Source: Candidatus Omnitrophota bacterium (GTDB taxonomy: Bacteria > Ratteibacteria > UBA8468 > B48-G9 > DTJG01). From it: 55,960 bases of DNA. The stretch is from contig JAMWBU010000010.1 in assembly GCA_023819255.1 (NCBI GenBank), positions 1-55,960 on the forward strand, given 5' to 3'. A model generated the notes under the pieces. It was not told the origin of the DNA and made no database searches. It was given only the letters and a program-made list of their open reading frames with translations. Numbering within the stretch: the stretch's first letter is position 1; the number at the start of each line of letters is the position of its first letter. Both the position numbers and the translations under genes were made by a program. Of this stretch, positions 1 to 9,195 are shown in pieces.

Positions 1-1
1 G

Positions 2-469
2 GTGTCTTTTGTTGTATCGTGCGCAGATGAAAAGCTGTATCCGGTTGAAAAGGAAATTCTTGAATCAAAAAAGCTTGACTGGCCAATATGGGTTGGCTCT
101 GCGCATGCGATTGCAGGGCGCTCGCACGTCGCCCTTGCGGCAAGCGGTACAATGAATCTGGAGCTTGCCCTTCTTGGCATTCCGATGATTGTATTTTACA
201 GAATGGCAGGGATAAATTACTTTATCGCGAGAATTATAGTACAATTGAATTATGTAAGTCCTGTGAACATTGTATGCGGAAGAAAGGTTGTTGAAGAATT
301 TATCCAGGATGTTAACTGGTATAAATTTCAAAGGGTTTTTTCAGAACTTTTTGAAGAATCAAGCGAGAAAAGAAAGGTTCAAATTGAAGAATTCAAGAAT
401 ATGAAACAGCAACTTGGCGGCGAAAAAGTAAGCGAAAAAATTGCCAGTTTCATCTCGCAAAAAATATAA
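2..469 (+). CDS. lpxB: Lipid-A-disaccharide synthase, C-terminal part (5' end outside window)
   Basis: This is the C-terminal ~155 residues of LpxB, the family GT19 glycosyltransferase that joins UDP-2,3-diacylglucosamine and lipid X to form the lipid A disaccharide at the inner membrane. The recognisable part is the run ALAASGTMNLELALLGIPM followed by an aromatic/basic patch and the VSPVNIV segment, matching the family's ASGT...E...GxPM...Y and LPN-type region with a late conserved Glu/Gln (EEFIQ). The frame is open at the left edge, so the start lies outside. The stop at 467-469 is one base before the msbA ATG, which suggests cotranscription. A lipid A gene implies an outer membrane. Identification rests on the C-terminal half only. 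Confidence 0.85.
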   Translation: MSFVVSCADEKLYPVEKEILESKKLDWPIWVGSAHAIAGRSHVALAASGTMNLELALLGIPMIVFYRMAGINYFIARIIVQLNYVSPVNIVCGRKVVEEFIQDVNWYKFQRVFSELFEESSEKRKVQIEEFKNMKQQLGGEKVSEKIASFISQKI

Positions 470-470
470 G

Positions 471-2270
471 ATGAAAATTCTTAAAGAATATCTTAAACTG
501 AGAAAGTTTATCAAAATCCAGTACAGGAATTTCTGGCTGGGACTGATAACAAGCGTTTTTTCCACATTTTTTAACGGCGCTTCAATAGGAGCGATTGTTC
601 CTCTCGTAGACAGGGTTTTTGCGCATAAACCGATAATTCTACCTGAAAAAATTCCAGATATTCCAGCGCTGAAAAATCTTGTTATGAAAATGAACTCGAT
701 GGAACCAATTCTTCTTTTGAAACTTGCTATTGTTTTTTTGATTCTTATGGTCATTGGAAAAGGAGCCACTTTTTATCTTCAGAATTATTTGTTGAGAAGT
801 TTCGGAGCCAGAATTCTCACCAGCATAAGGCAAAGAATTTATGAAAAAATTCAGTGGCTTTCAATGGAGTTTTTTTCAAGAAAAAAAACAGGAGAACTCA
901 CATCAAGGATTGTTGTGGATGTCAGCATGCTGGACCATGTGCTTTCAAGAGAATTGCCGGTTATGATATTGAGTGTGTGTCAGGCAATTGTTTTTCTTAT
1001 TCTTGTGCTTCTGATTGACTGGAAACTGACGCTTGTGGCGCTTGTGATATTTCCTGTTATGTTGCTTCCTATACTTAACCTTGGGAAAAAACTTAGAAAG
1101 ATATCAAGGACACTGCAGACAAACTGGGCAAATTTAGGAAACATCATACATGAAAGCATCTACGGGCAGGCGATTATCAAAGCATACAATCAAGAACAGG
1201 AATTGATAGAAAGGTTTTCAAAAGAAAATGAAGCAATATTTCGCTCAAATCTTTCCATCATTAAAAGGACATCCCTTGTAAGTCCATTTTCAGAGCTTCT
1301 CACCACGCTTGGAGGTTCTCTTGTGATAGTGATTGGCGTAAGCAAGGTTCTGAACAATGAATTTTCTTCAGGATTTCTGTTTATGTTTATCGCCGGTCTG
1401 GTTTCTCTGATTAACCCGCTTAAATCCATAACAAGCGCCATCACCTATGTTTATATGGCAAGCGCGGCGCTTCCAAGAATTTACAGCATTTTTGAAGAAA
1501 AACAAACTGTTTTGGACTCTGGAAAAAAAGAATGCCCTGAATTGAAGTCAAAAATTACCTTTGACAATGTCTCTTTTAAGTACGAAGATTCTGTTGTGTT
1601 AAGAAATATCACATTTGAGATAAAAGCAGGGGAAAAAATTGGAGTCGTGGGACCGATTGGCGCTGGCAAGAGTTCATTGATAGGGCTTTTGATAAGGCTT
1701 TATGAACCCTGTGAAGGAAGAATCCTTTTTGACGGAACCGACATAAGAGAATTTACCCTGCGAAGTTTAAGAAGCAGGATAGCCGTGGTAAGTCAGGAAC
1801 CGATTATATTTTCCGACACCATCAGAAACAATATTTGTTTTGGCAGCGAAAAGGTTTCAGAAAAGGATTTTATCAGAGCGGTTGAGATAGCAAGAGTGGC
1901 TGAGTTTGCTGGGAAGTTGAAAGACGGATATGAAACTATTGTCGGAGAAAGAGGCCATACCCTCTCTGGAGGACAAAAACAACTGATATGCCTTGCAAGG
2001 GCGATATTGAAAAACCCCCAGATACTTTTATTTGATGAAATCACTGCTTCCCTTGACAGTCAGTCAGAAAGAATACTTCATCAGGCAATTGAAGATGTTA
2101 TGAGGAATCGCACTGTTGTTTTTGTTGCTCACAGGCTTGCGACAGTGAGAAATCTGGACAGGATAGTAGTTGTTAAGGACGGTATCATTGAAGAAACAGG
2201 AACCCACGGCCAGCTTATAGAAAAAAAGGGATTCTATGCAAGTCTGTGGGAGTATCAACATCAAAAATAA
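471..2270 (+). CDS. msbA: Lipid A export ABC transporter (permease-ATPase fusion)
   Basis: A 599-residue half-size exporter: an N-terminal six-helix membrane domain (roughly residues 15-320) fused to an ABC ATPase. The Walker A GPIGAGKSS is near residue 394, the signature LSGGQ near 498, and Walker B ILLFDEITASLD near 518, followed by the switch His in VFVAHRL. The family moves lipid A-core or other lipids from the inner to the outer leaflet, and its position directly after lpxB supports MsbA rather than a drug exporter. An in-frame TTG lies 30 nt upstream inside lpxB; I prefer ATG 471, one base after the lpxB stop. The gene ends at 2270, immediately abutting the convergent araD stop at 2271, so no terminator fits between them. 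Confidence 0.85.
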   Translation: MKILKEYLKLRKFIKIQYRNFWLGLITSVFSTFFNGASIGAIVPLVDRVFAHKPIILPEKIPDIPALKNLVMKMNSMEPILLLKLAIVFLILMVIGKGATFYLQNYLLRSFGARILTSIRQRIYEKIQWLSMEFFSRKKTGELTSRIVVDVSMLDHVLSRELPVMILSVCQAIVFLILVLLIDWKLTLVALVIFPVMLLPILNLGKKLRKISRTLQTNWANLGNIIHESIYGQAIIKAYNQEQELIERFSKENEAIFRSNLSIIKRTSLVSPFSELLTTLGGSLVIVIGVSKVLNNEFSSGFLFMFIAGLVSLINPLKSITSAITYVYMASAALPRIYSIFEEKQTVLDSGKKECPELKSKITFDNVSFKYEDSVVLRNITFEIKAGEKIGVVGPIGAGKSSLIGLLIRLYEPCEGRILFDGTDIREFTLRSLRSRIAVVSQEPIIFSDTIRNNICFGSEKVSEKDFIRAVEIARVAEFAGKLKDGYETIVGERGHTLSGGQKQLICLARAILKNPQILLFDEITASLDSQSERILHQAIEDVMRNRTVVFVAHRLATVRNLDRIVVVKDGIIEETGTHGQLIEKKGFYASLWEYQHQK

Positions 2271-2942
2271 CTATTTCTGTCCATAGCCCTTTCCATGATA
2301 TCTTTCATACCACTTTTTTATTTCGGATTCTGGCAGACCCTTTATTTTTTTCCCTGCGCTGTTGCCAAGGATTATCGCAAGAAGATTTATTTTTGCAAAA
2401 TACTCTGCCATATGCGCGGCAAAAACCGCCTTTTCAGGCGTTGAGTCAAAGGCAAATAGTCCGTGCTTTCCAGCGATCACAGCAGGACATCCTGGTTTTA
2501 TATGTTTCAAAATCATCTTTCCGATATTATCTGATTGGTTGTCAGCATATTCTGTAACCGGTATTTCTCCGCCAAAAACATCTGCCTGTCCAGTGGTAAA
2601 ACACGGCACAGGAATCCCACAGGCTGCAAATGCGGTTGCATAAATACTATGAGTGTGAACAACACCGCCGATTTCAGGAATATTCCTGTACAGGAAAACA
2701 TGATGGACCCAGTCAACGGAAGGTTTAAGTTTACCTTCTATCACATTTCCTTCAAAATCTATTCCAACGATATCAGAAATCTTCATTTTTTCATACGGGA
2801 CCCCGCTTGGCTTGATATATATGATTTTTCTTTCTTTATCAAGTCCGCTAACATTTCCCTGGGTGCCTGCGACAAGTCCGCAGGAAAAAAGCTTCAGGTT
2901 TGCTTCATAAACCCTTCTCTTCAGGTCATTTTTCTTTTCCAT
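2271..2942 (-). CDS. araD: L-ribulose-5-phosphate 4-epimerase (class II aldolase/AraD family)
   Basis: A 223-residue class II aldolase-fold protein that closely follows the AraD pattern. GNVSG (phosphate loop) is near residue 29, KPSVDW near 73, the metal-binding VHTHS His96/His98, a third His160 in GKHG, and a C terminus YHGKGYGQ like that of E. coli AraD. Asp77 occupies the place of the catalytic Glu of fuculose-phosphate aldolases, which is the AraD signature. Asp121 and Tyr220 line up with the Asp/Tyr pair used by AraD. The E. coli His near the C terminus appears to be a Trp here. It is last in an operon after the UroD-like protein and the esterase, starting 22 nt inside the esterase gene. 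The reaction interconverts L-ribulose-5-phosphate and D-xylulose-5-phosphate. Confidence 0.85.
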   Translation of the reverse strand: MEKKNDLKRRVYEANLKLFSCGLVAGTQGNVSGLDKERKIIYIKPSGVPYEKMKISDIVGIDFEGNVIEGKLKPSVDWVHHVFLYRNIPEIGGVVHTHSIYATAFAACGIPVPCFTTGQADVFGGEIPVTEYADNQSDNIGKMILKHIKPGCPAVIAGKHGLFAFDSTPEKAVFAAHMAEYFAKINLLAIILGNSAGKKIKGLPESEIKKWYERYHGKGYGQK

Positions 2943-4633
2943 ACTGGTTCAAAAACAATCGTGTTTATCCAGTAAACAACTGGCTCTTTACTTGATATTA
3001 GAAGCTGGTATCCTTCAATCTCCTCATTATCATATGGGCACTGAATTTCAATTTGCTTCCAGTTATTATCGGCTGTGAATGTTTTTGTGAAGACAGGCAT
3101 CGCAGATTTATCAGTTGCTTGATTTCTGAACAATCTTGCAATGGTTGAATTTGAATCAGGTAGCTCCACACCCTTTACTACAATATCGAATTCTGTGGCC
3201 TTTTCAGCCTTGATCCAAAGCTTGAGAATATGTGAATGCAGGGGTACATGGTGGAGCTTAAAACTGATCTGGTTTTTTTTTGCTTTTGATGGTTCAACCC
3301 TGATAGACGGCATATTGTCCTTTTTAACATCAGAATCGAAAACCAATGCCGTCATCCCACTTCTTTCACAATTTTTCTTTGTTTCCTGGTCAAGGCTTTT
3401 CCACTGGAAAAGATTAAATTTTGTTGAGCAGTTTGCCTTCCTTATTCCATAGTCGATTGCTTTTACCTGTACAGGTACAGTTGAGGTGATAAATCCATTT
3501 TCATCAACAATATTTCCATAAACAAGCATTTCTATGTCCGGCTCAACAACAGGTATTTCAGCAACCGCGCTATTTTTGCTAATTTTCGCTGCAAAGGCCA
3601 GATGGTTCCTGTAAATCCACCATCTCCATGGATATATTTTTCCGTAGCTTACAACAAGTTCTGCTTTTTTTACTTTATTTTCTCCACTGAAATTCCAGCG
3701 GGCAAAAAGCCTGTTGCTTTTTTTTTCAATCGCTAATTCTGAAACCCTGTTATATGGTTTTTTTGTTTCCTTAAGGTAAATGTCAAACCAGGAAAAAAGT
3801 TGTTCATCAATCTCTTCCGGGAAACCATGTTCCCACATCGGCACGATGGCTATTCTTTTATCACCTGTGGAATCCTGGTATGTTCTGACAACAGATGGCA
3901 GATAAAACCAGTTGTCGTTAGCCGCCGCAGCCCAGAAAAATGGCACATTTCTGTATTTTAACCTCAACGCGGGATCAATTGTTCTGTTCCATATTTCAAC
4001 ATCATCAGGTGTCTGAAGTTTAGTAAACTGCGGAAGATGGGTTCCGAGAGCCATGTTGCCGCCCGCAAAAAATGACATTCCGCATTTAATTCTTGGATCT
4101 GCTCCGGCAATTAAAGTTGAGAAAAATCCGCCATAGGAAGACCCGCCTATCCCTATTTTTTCCGGGTTAACCTGTGGCATTCTGGACAGGTAAGTAATCG
4201 CTCTCATCTGGGCTATGGCAAAATGCGTCATATTTGCATCAGACGGGTTTTTGATATCAAATGCTGTCCATGGGTTCCAGACAGAATGCGGAAGGGTAAC
4301 ACACATGCACACATAGCCCCTTTTTGCAAAAAGCTCTGGCATTGCAATGTTTGCTGGCGCCATACCACCCTGACTCCAGAATATTGCGGGAAGATTTTTT
4401 GCGCCATCAGGAAAAGCGACAATTCCATAAATTCTGACTGGTTTTCCCTGAGATTGTTCAGATGTAAATTCTACTTCTTGAATGATAATGTTGTCTTTTT
4501 GTTTTACATTCAAGATTTTTTCCTCAAGCGGCTCGTTGATAATTTTTTCTAAATCAAAGATGGGTTCTTTGAATCTGGCCTGGCCGAATGCCATACTGCC
4601 TGTCAGGAAGAGAAAAAAAATACATTTTTTCAT
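2921..4633 (-). CDS. Secreted alpha/beta hydrolase, acetyl-xylan-esterase-like, with C-terminal beta domain
   Basis: A 570-residue protein with a short signal peptide (MKKCIFFLFLTGSMAFGQA) and an alpha/beta hydrolase domain in the first ~300 residues. The nucleophile elbow GGSSYGG puts Ser166 in a GxSxG setting; Asp240 (AANDNWF) and His269 (WEHGF) complete a plausible triad. It resembles the acetyl xylan esterase/dienelactone hydrolase group with a lid between strand and elbow. The remaining ~270 residues look all-beta and may be a carbohydrate-binding or lid module; I do not recognise a named family there. Its ATG overlaps the stop of the upstream UroD-like gene as ATGA (4630-4633). The operon setting with araD suggests deacylation of decorated plant sugars. 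The true substrate is unknown. Confidence 0.7.
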   Translation of the reverse strand: MKKCIFFLFLTGSMAFGQARFKEPIFDLEKIINEPLEEKILNVKQKDNIIIQEVEFTSEQSQGKPVRIYGIVAFPDGAKNLPAIFWSQGGMAPANIAMPELFAKRGYVCMCVTLPHSVWNPWTAFDIKNPSDANMTHFAIAQMRAITYLSRMPQVNPEKIGIGGSSYGGFFSTLIAGADPRIKCGMSFFAGGNMALGTHLPQFTKLQTPDDVEIWNRTIDPALRLKYRNVPFFWAAAANDNWFYLPSVVRTYQDSTGDKRIAIVPMWEHGFPEEIDEQLFSWFDIYLKETKKPYNRVSELAIEKKSNRLFARWNFSGENKVKKAELVVSYGKIYPWRWWIYRNHLAFAAKISKNSAVAEIPVVEPDIEMLVYGNIVDENGFITSTVPVQVKAIDYGIRKANCSTKFNLFQWKSLDQETKKNCERSGMTALVFDSDVKKDNMPSIRVEPSKAKKNQISFKLHHVPLHSHILKLWIKAEKATEFDIVVKGVELPDSNSTIARLFRNQATDKSAMPVFTKTFTADNNWKQIEIQCPYDNEEIEGYQLLISSKEPVVYWINTIVFEPVWKRKMT

Positions 4634-5643
4634 GCGTTTACCCAGTAATTGTGATATTTTTCAAAAGCGTCAATGACAGCGCCGATATTTTCAACTGGAG
4701 TTCCAGGATAAGCGCCAAACTTCATCAATAACCCGCCTTTTTTTGAACCCAGTCTTTTTACACAGTTGAAAATATGCTGATCAATTTCTTCAGGTCTGCC
4801 GAAATATGTTATGTGCTGTCTGTCAATGTCAAGATCAATACAGATTTTACCTTTCAAAATTTTTTCAATGTTTTCGATGCCATTGACCATATCCTGCGGA
4901 TTGAGAACACTTACCCCGCATTCAATCAAGTCCTCCATAATGGAAACAATCCAACCGTCTGTATGAAGATAAACATGAACGCCATTTTCCCTGCACAGAG
5001 AAAAAAACTTTTTGTAAGACGGTTTTATATAACTGCGCCAGGCTTCTGGACTGATGGGAAGAGAAGTTTGAAGTCCAAGATCATCTCCAAAGCCAATCAT
5101 ATCAACACCAAGTCCAATCCACTTTTTTATTACAGCCATCCAGTAGTCTTCAATAATTTCTATCAATTTAAACAGATTCTCATTTGCTTCGGCAAAGTCA
5201 ATCATTGCGTTTTCGAAACCTCTCAGGTATGTGATAAGGAGGAAAAAAAAGCCATGGTCGACCCCGCATGAAATAAAGTTCCCCCTTTTTTTTGCCTCCA
5301 TAATATCTTTCTTTGCTTTTTCCCAATCAGTGTAGTTTTCAGGATCAGGAGGTGTGTAGTTTTTCAGGTTTTCCCAATTACTCAAAGGGTGCTCAATGAC
5401 CTGCCCATCGAGATAATCGTGCGGATATATCCAGAGACAACCCCACTTATCCCTGATTTTGTTTCCAGCTTTTCTTGTTTTATCCCTGGCAGCTCCGATT
5501 GAAACATGGGGACATCTTTTGACCTTTTCTTCAAAATATTCTTTGTTGCTGTCCCATACTGTGCCAATTATTGAAACACTTGAAAAAATCTCTCCATCGC
5601 CTTTAAGTTCAATACAATTGATCAGTTTTTCCCGTTCTCTCAT
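4630..5643 (-). CDS. Uroporphyrinogen-decarboxylase-family protein (sugar-operon type)
   Basis: A 337-residue TIM-barrel protein of the UroD/MtaA/CmuA superfamily. Recognisable parts are CGVDHGFFFLLITYLRGFEN, the IGFGDDLG segment and a late HTDGW motif, where corrinoid-methyltransferase members place a metal ligand, followed by GVSVLNPQDM. I place the start at ATG 5643 because a full AAAGGAGGG lies just upstream; an in-frame start 36 nt earlier lacks this. It is not HemE: the N-terminal porphyrin-binding signature is missing and there are no heme genes nearby. Such proteins are common in sugar operons of uncultured anaerobes, where their role is unclear; O-demethylation of methylated sugars is one inference. 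First gene of the operon that includes the esterase and araD. Confidence 0.65.
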   Translation of the reverse strand: MREREKLINCIELKGDGEIFSSVSIIGTVWDSNKEYFEEKVKRCPHVSIGAARDKTRKAGNKIRDKWGCLWIYPHDYLDGQVIEHPLSNWENLKNYTPPDPENYTDWEKAKKDIMEAKKRGNFISCGVDHGFFFLLITYLRGFENAMIDFAEANENLFKLIEIIEDYWMAVIKKWIGLGVDMIGFGDDLGLQTSLPISPEAWRSYIKPSYKKFFSLCRENGVHVYLHTDGWIVSIMEDLIECGVSVLNPQDMVNGIENIEKILKGKICIDLDIDRQHITYFGRPEEIDQHIFNCVKRLGSKKGGLLMKFGAYPGTPVENIGAVIDAFEKYHNYWVNA

Positions 5644-5780
5644 AGTTATACCCTCCTTTAGCTTAAAATATTCTATCATATGACACCAGAATTAATAATG
5701 GATAGGGCAGAACCTTTTCAAGCATTTGCGAAAAACTGGTTATCCCGAGCAGCTTTAGCGTTTAAAAAAATATAAGGAAT

Positions 5781-5808
5781 TTTCAGAAACCGATTTCAGG
5801 GGTAAAAT
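5781..5808 (+). promoter_or_regulatory. Candidate promoter of pyrR operon, possibly leaderless
   Basis: TTTCAG at 5781-5786, a 16-nt spacer and TAAAAT at 5803-5808, ending 6 nt before the pyrR ATG (5815). No Shine-Dalgarno sequence sits at normal spacing; a GGGG lies 12 nt upstream. If real, transcription would start at or next to the start codon. The -35 is poor, so confidence is low. Confidence 0.3.
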
Positions 5809-5814
5809 ATAAAA

Positions 5815-6345
5815 ATGGAAAATAAAATTTTATCAGCGCCAGAAATAAAAAAAATCCTTGATAAACTTTCTGACCTTGCTATAAAAGAACTCGGAAAAGA
5901 CATTGCAGTTATCGGCATAAAAAGAAGGGGGGCCATTTTAGCCGAAAGAATAAAAAAAATAATTGATAGAAAAAATGCTGTAAACATTGATTATGGATCT
6001 CTCGACATCACCCTTTACAGGGACGATTTCAGCGACATAGGAAGCGGACCGATTGTTTCAGGTTCAGAGTTGTTATTTGATCCTGAAGACAAAAAAATTC
6101 TTCTTGTTGACGATGTTCTTTACACAGGAAGGACAGTCCGCGCTGCGGTTGACCAGATCATTGATTATGGCAGGCCAAAAATAATACGACTTTTTGTTCT
6201 CGTGGATAGACCTAACTGCAGGGAGCTGCCTATACAGGCAGATTATCTCGGAATAAAGATAATCGCAGGCAAAAAGCAAATTGTTGACGTGAGATTGAAA
6301 GAGGTTGACAGGGTTGAAGAAGTTGTCGTGAAGGAAAAAACATGA
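5815..6345 (+). CDS. pyrR: PyrR bifunctional pyrimidine regulator / uracil phosphoribosyltransferase
   Basis: A 176-residue type I phosphoribosyltransferase. The PRPP loop is ILLVDDVLYTGRTVRAA (about residues 93-110), and the N-terminal IKRRGAILAERI and SLDITLYRDDFS segments match PyrR rather than plain Upp. PyrR proteins sense UMP/UTP and, in many bacteria, bind pyr mRNA leaders to cause attenuation; many also have UPRT activity. The gene leads a plus-strand run with pyrB and overlaps it as ATGA at 6342-6345. I see no clear PyrR-binding leader upstream, because the 5' untranslated region seems very short, so regulation here may differ from the Bacillus model. Confidence 0.9.
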   Translation: MENKILSAPEIKKILDKLSDLAIKELGKDIAVIGIKRRGAILAERIKKIIDRKNAVNIDYGSLDITLYRDDFSDIGSGPIVSGSELLFDPEDKKILLVDDVLYTGRTVRAAVDQIIDYGRPKIIRLFVLVDRPNCRELPIQADYLGIKIIAGKKQIVDVRLKEVDRVEEVVVKEKT

Positions 6346-7265
6346 ACTGGAAAAGAAAGGATTTGCTGGGATTGCAGGATCTTTCCCGCGAAGATATAGA
6401 ATATATTCTTGACACGGCTGTGTCATTCAAGGAGGTCAGCGCAAGGCCTGTCAAAAAGGTTCCTGCACTAAGAGGAAAAACTCTTGTGAATCTTTTCTTT
6501 GAGCCAAGCACAAGAACCAAGACGTCTTTTGAACTGGCGGGAAAGCGTCTTTCTGCCGATGTGTTGAATTTCGAGGTCGGTACCTCAAGTGTGTCAAAAG
6601 GCGAAACAATAGTGGACACTGCCAGAAATATAGAAGCGATGAAGGTGGATTGTTTTATTGTAAGACATTCTGTTTCAGGCGCGCCTTTTCTTATTAGCAA
6701 TTCTGTGAAGGCAGCGGTAATCAATGCCGGAGATGGCTGTCATGAACATCCCACTCAGGCGCTTCTTGATCTTTTTACAGTTAGAGAAGTTTTTGGAAAG
6801 ATATCAGGATTGAGAATAGCGATTATTGGAGATATTTTCCATAGCAGGGTGGCAAGGTCGAATATCTGGGGTTTTACAAAATTGGGAGCAAAGGTTATTG
6901 TATGCGGACCCCCGACTCTTATTCCTGCTGGAATCGAAAAAATAGGGGTTTCTGTATGTTATTGTTTGGTTGAAGCGATAAAAAATGCGGATATTGTTTA
7001 TTTACTTCGGCTGCAAAAAGAAAGACAGCAGGAAAACTTTTTTCCGTCTCAGTCTGAATACAGGGATTTTTTCGGATTTGATATGGAAAAATTCAATTTA
7101 GCAAAGAATAAATTTTTCTTGATGCATCCCGGTCCTATGAACAGGGGGCTTGAAATATCAACTGAAACCGCGGAGAAAGAAAACTCGCTCATTCTTCAGC
7201 AGGTTACAAATGGAATTGCCGTGAGGATGGCAGTTTTGTATCTTACGGTTAGAAACATACAATGA
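6342..7265 (+). CDS. pyrB: Aspartate carbamoyltransferase, catalytic chain
   Basis: 307 residues, normal length for PyrB. The carbamoyl-phosphate site FFEPSTRTKTSFE is near residue 48, HPTQALLD near 135, and the C-terminal LMHPGPMNRG near 260 carries the conserved HPGP-x-NRG motif. The enzyme condenses carbamoyl phosphate with L-aspartate, committing carbon to pyrimidines. It overlaps pyrR upstream and the helicase gene downstream, both by ATGA, so the three are probably translationally coupled. No pyrC or pyrI follows. The PyrR-PyrB pairing without pyrI fits a class B or C enzyme without allosteric regulatory chains (inference). Confidence 0.92.
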   Translation: MNWKRKDLLGLQDLSREDIEYILDTAVSFKEVSARPVKKVPALRGKTLVNLFFEPSTRTKTSFELAGKRLSADVLNFEVGTSSVSKGETIVDTARNIEAMKVDCFIVRHSVSGAPFLISNSVKAAVINAGDGCHEHPTQALLDLFTVREVFGKISGLRIAIIGDIFHSRVARSNIWGFTKLGAKVIVCGPPTLIPAGIEKIGVSVCYCLVEAIKNADIVYLLRLQKERQQENFFPSQSEYRDFFGFDMEKFNLAKNKFFLMHPGPMNRGLEISTETAEKENSLILQQVTNGIAVRMAVLYLTVRNIQ

Positions 7266-9172
7266 ATACCAGACAGCATCTTGAATCTATCTCTGGAATT
7301 GAATACGACAGGGTGTTGAATGTCGAACAGCTAAAGGTTGTTAAGGATGCCGAGGGTCCCTGCCTTGTGCTTGCTGGCGCTGGTTCAGGCAAGACAAGGG
7401 TTCTTATTTACAGAACAATGTATCTTCTTCAACAGGGAGTTCCTCCTTCAAGCATATGCCTTCTGACATTTACAAACAAAGCAGCAAGAGAAATGACAAC
7501 AAGGATAGAGAAACATCTTGGTTCTGTTCCTGAAGGGTTGATTGCTGGAACATTCCACCATGTTGCCAACCTTTTTTTGAGGAGATACTCGCATTTTGTT
7601 TCTTTGCCGGCAAACTATGTCATAATTGATCGGGAGGATTCTCTTTCTATATTGAGGACGATTTCAAAAACAGTATTTCCAGAAAAGGAAATTTCTCCTG
7701 AAGTGATTCAGGAGCTTTTAGGCCTTTCGGCGAACACCTCTGAAACCTTGAAAAATCTTATAACGACAAGATACCAGCATTTTTCTTCCCTGATTGCGCG
7801 AATGGAAACAATTCAGGATGCTTATAACAAACGAAAAAGAGAACTCGGTGTTGTTGACTATGACGATTTGCTATCATTCTGGCTGAAACTTCTTTCAATG
7901 CAGGTCCCAGGAGAAAAAATTTCAAAGAAACTTCTGTACATACTTGTTGACGAATATCAGGATACCAGTAGAGTTCAGGCTTTGATTCTTTACCAGCTGG
8001 CAAGGGTGAACAAAAATATTGTGGTCGTTGGAGATGATGCCCAGAGTATATACAGTTTCCGCGGCGCTACAGTTCAGAATATTCTTGAATTTCCAAAGAT
8101 CTATCCTGACGCAAAGATATTTTACCTGCAAACAAATTACAGAAGCACGCCTGATATTCTGAATCTTGCAAATAGTGTCATTTCGCACAACAGGTATCAG
8201 TTTCCGAAGATACTTAAAAGCATAAAGACTTCTGGCGTAAAACCGGTTGTTGTTGAATGTTATGATAAGCACAGCGAATGCGCGTTTGTTATCAAAAGGA
8301 TTAAGGAATTGTTAAAAGAGGTAAAACCTTCCGATATTGGAATCCTTTTCAGATCGAGATATCAATCTGCAGAGATCGAAATTGAATTGAACAAACTTAA
8401 AATTCCCTATGTTGTAAGAGGCGGGCTGAGGTTTTTTGAAATGGCGCACATAAAAGATATTATCGCTTTTTTCAGGGTATATCAAAATCCAAAGGACACG
8501 CTATCCTGGGTCAGAATTCTCAATCTCACCAGCGGGATAGGGAAATCGTCTATTGATAAAATTATCAATTTTGCAAATGAAAAAGGCAACATTGATGAAA
8601 TCTTGGGTGCAAACGAAATAAAACTGTTTGCGTCTGCGCGGAAGGGATGGGAGCATTTGAAAGGCATTCTGAAAGGCTTGAAAGAGGAGCAAAAAATATC
8701 CGGACAGATAGACATAGTAATGAACACTTTTTATAAAGCCTACCTTGAAGCAAGATATCTTGATGCAGCCCAACGCATCGCGGACATAGAAGGCTTAAAG
8801 GAAATCTCTGTAGCGTGGAAAAATGCCGAAGAATTTGTGAGTCAGACAAGTTTGCAGGAACATTTCAGGGGCGAAATAAAACAGCAGGATAATCCATTGA
8901 TATTATCAACCATACACCAGGCAAAGGGTCTTGAATGGAAGATTGTTTTTGTAATAGGCGTGTGCGCTTATCATTTCCCGCACAATTTATCATGCAACGA
9001 TTTTTCCGGTATCGAGGAGGAGAGGAGAATTTTTTATGTTGCCATCACAAGGGCAAAGGAAGATCTTTACATTACCCATTATCTGTCTGACCCCAGAAAT
9101 TTTTCGTATCGCAAATCGATTTTCATTCAAGAAATTTCTGATAATTGCGTTGAACAGTGGAAATTTGATTGA
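7262..9172 (+). CDS. UvrD/PcrA/Rep-like superfamily 1A DNA helicase
   Basis: 636 residues with the SF1A helicase motifs in order: Walker A GAGSGKTR (residues 39-46), motif Ia TFTNKAAREM, Walker B LVDEYQDTS (near 229), motif III GDDAQSIYSFRGA, motif IV YRST, motif V TIHQAKGLEW and motif VI FYVAITRAKEDLYIT. These enzymes unwind DNA 3' to 5' in repair and replication restart. At 636 residues it is shorter than typical PcrA/UvrD (about 720), lacking most of the C-terminal tail that binds RNA polymerase or MutL. It lies between pyrB (ATGA overlap) and purH, an odd place for a repair helicase; the coupling suggests cotranscription rather than function in nucleotide synthesis. Confidence 0.88.
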   Translation: MNTRQHLESISGIEYDRVLNVEQLKVVKDAEGPCLVLAGAGSGKTRVLIYRTMYLLQQGVPPSSICLLTFTNKAAREMTTRIEKHLGSVPEGLIAGTFHHVANLFLRRYSHFVSLPANYVIIDREDSLSILRTISKTVFPEKEISPEVIQELLGLSANTSETLKNLITTRYQHFSSLIARMETIQDAYNKRKRELGVVDYDDLLSFWLKLLSMQVPGEKISKKLLYILVDEYQDTSRVQALILYQLARVNKNIVVVGDDAQSIYSFRGATVQNILEFPKIYPDAKIFYLQTNYRSTPDILNLANSVISHNRYQFPKILKSIKTSGVKPVVVECYDKHSECAFVIKRIKELLKEVKPSDIGILFRSRYQSAEIEIELNKLKIPYVVRGGLRFFEMAHIKDIIAFFRVYQNPKDTLSWVRILNLTSGIGKSSIDKIINFANEKGNIDEILGANEIKLFASARKGWEHLKGILKGLKEEQKISGQIDIVMNTFYKAYLEARYLDAAQRIADIEGLKEISVAWKNAEEFVSQTSLQEHFRGEIKQQDNPLILSTIHQAKGLEWKIVFVIGVCAYHFPHNLSCNDFSGIEEERRIFYVAITRAKEDLYITHYLSDPRNFSYRKSIFIQEISDNCVEQWKFD

Positions 9173-9195
9173 ATCTTTTTTCACAGGAGGAAAGA

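Noticed and set aside
4630..5643. hemE (heme synthesis)
   Set aside because: The HemE N-terminal signature is missing and the operon is a sugar operon.
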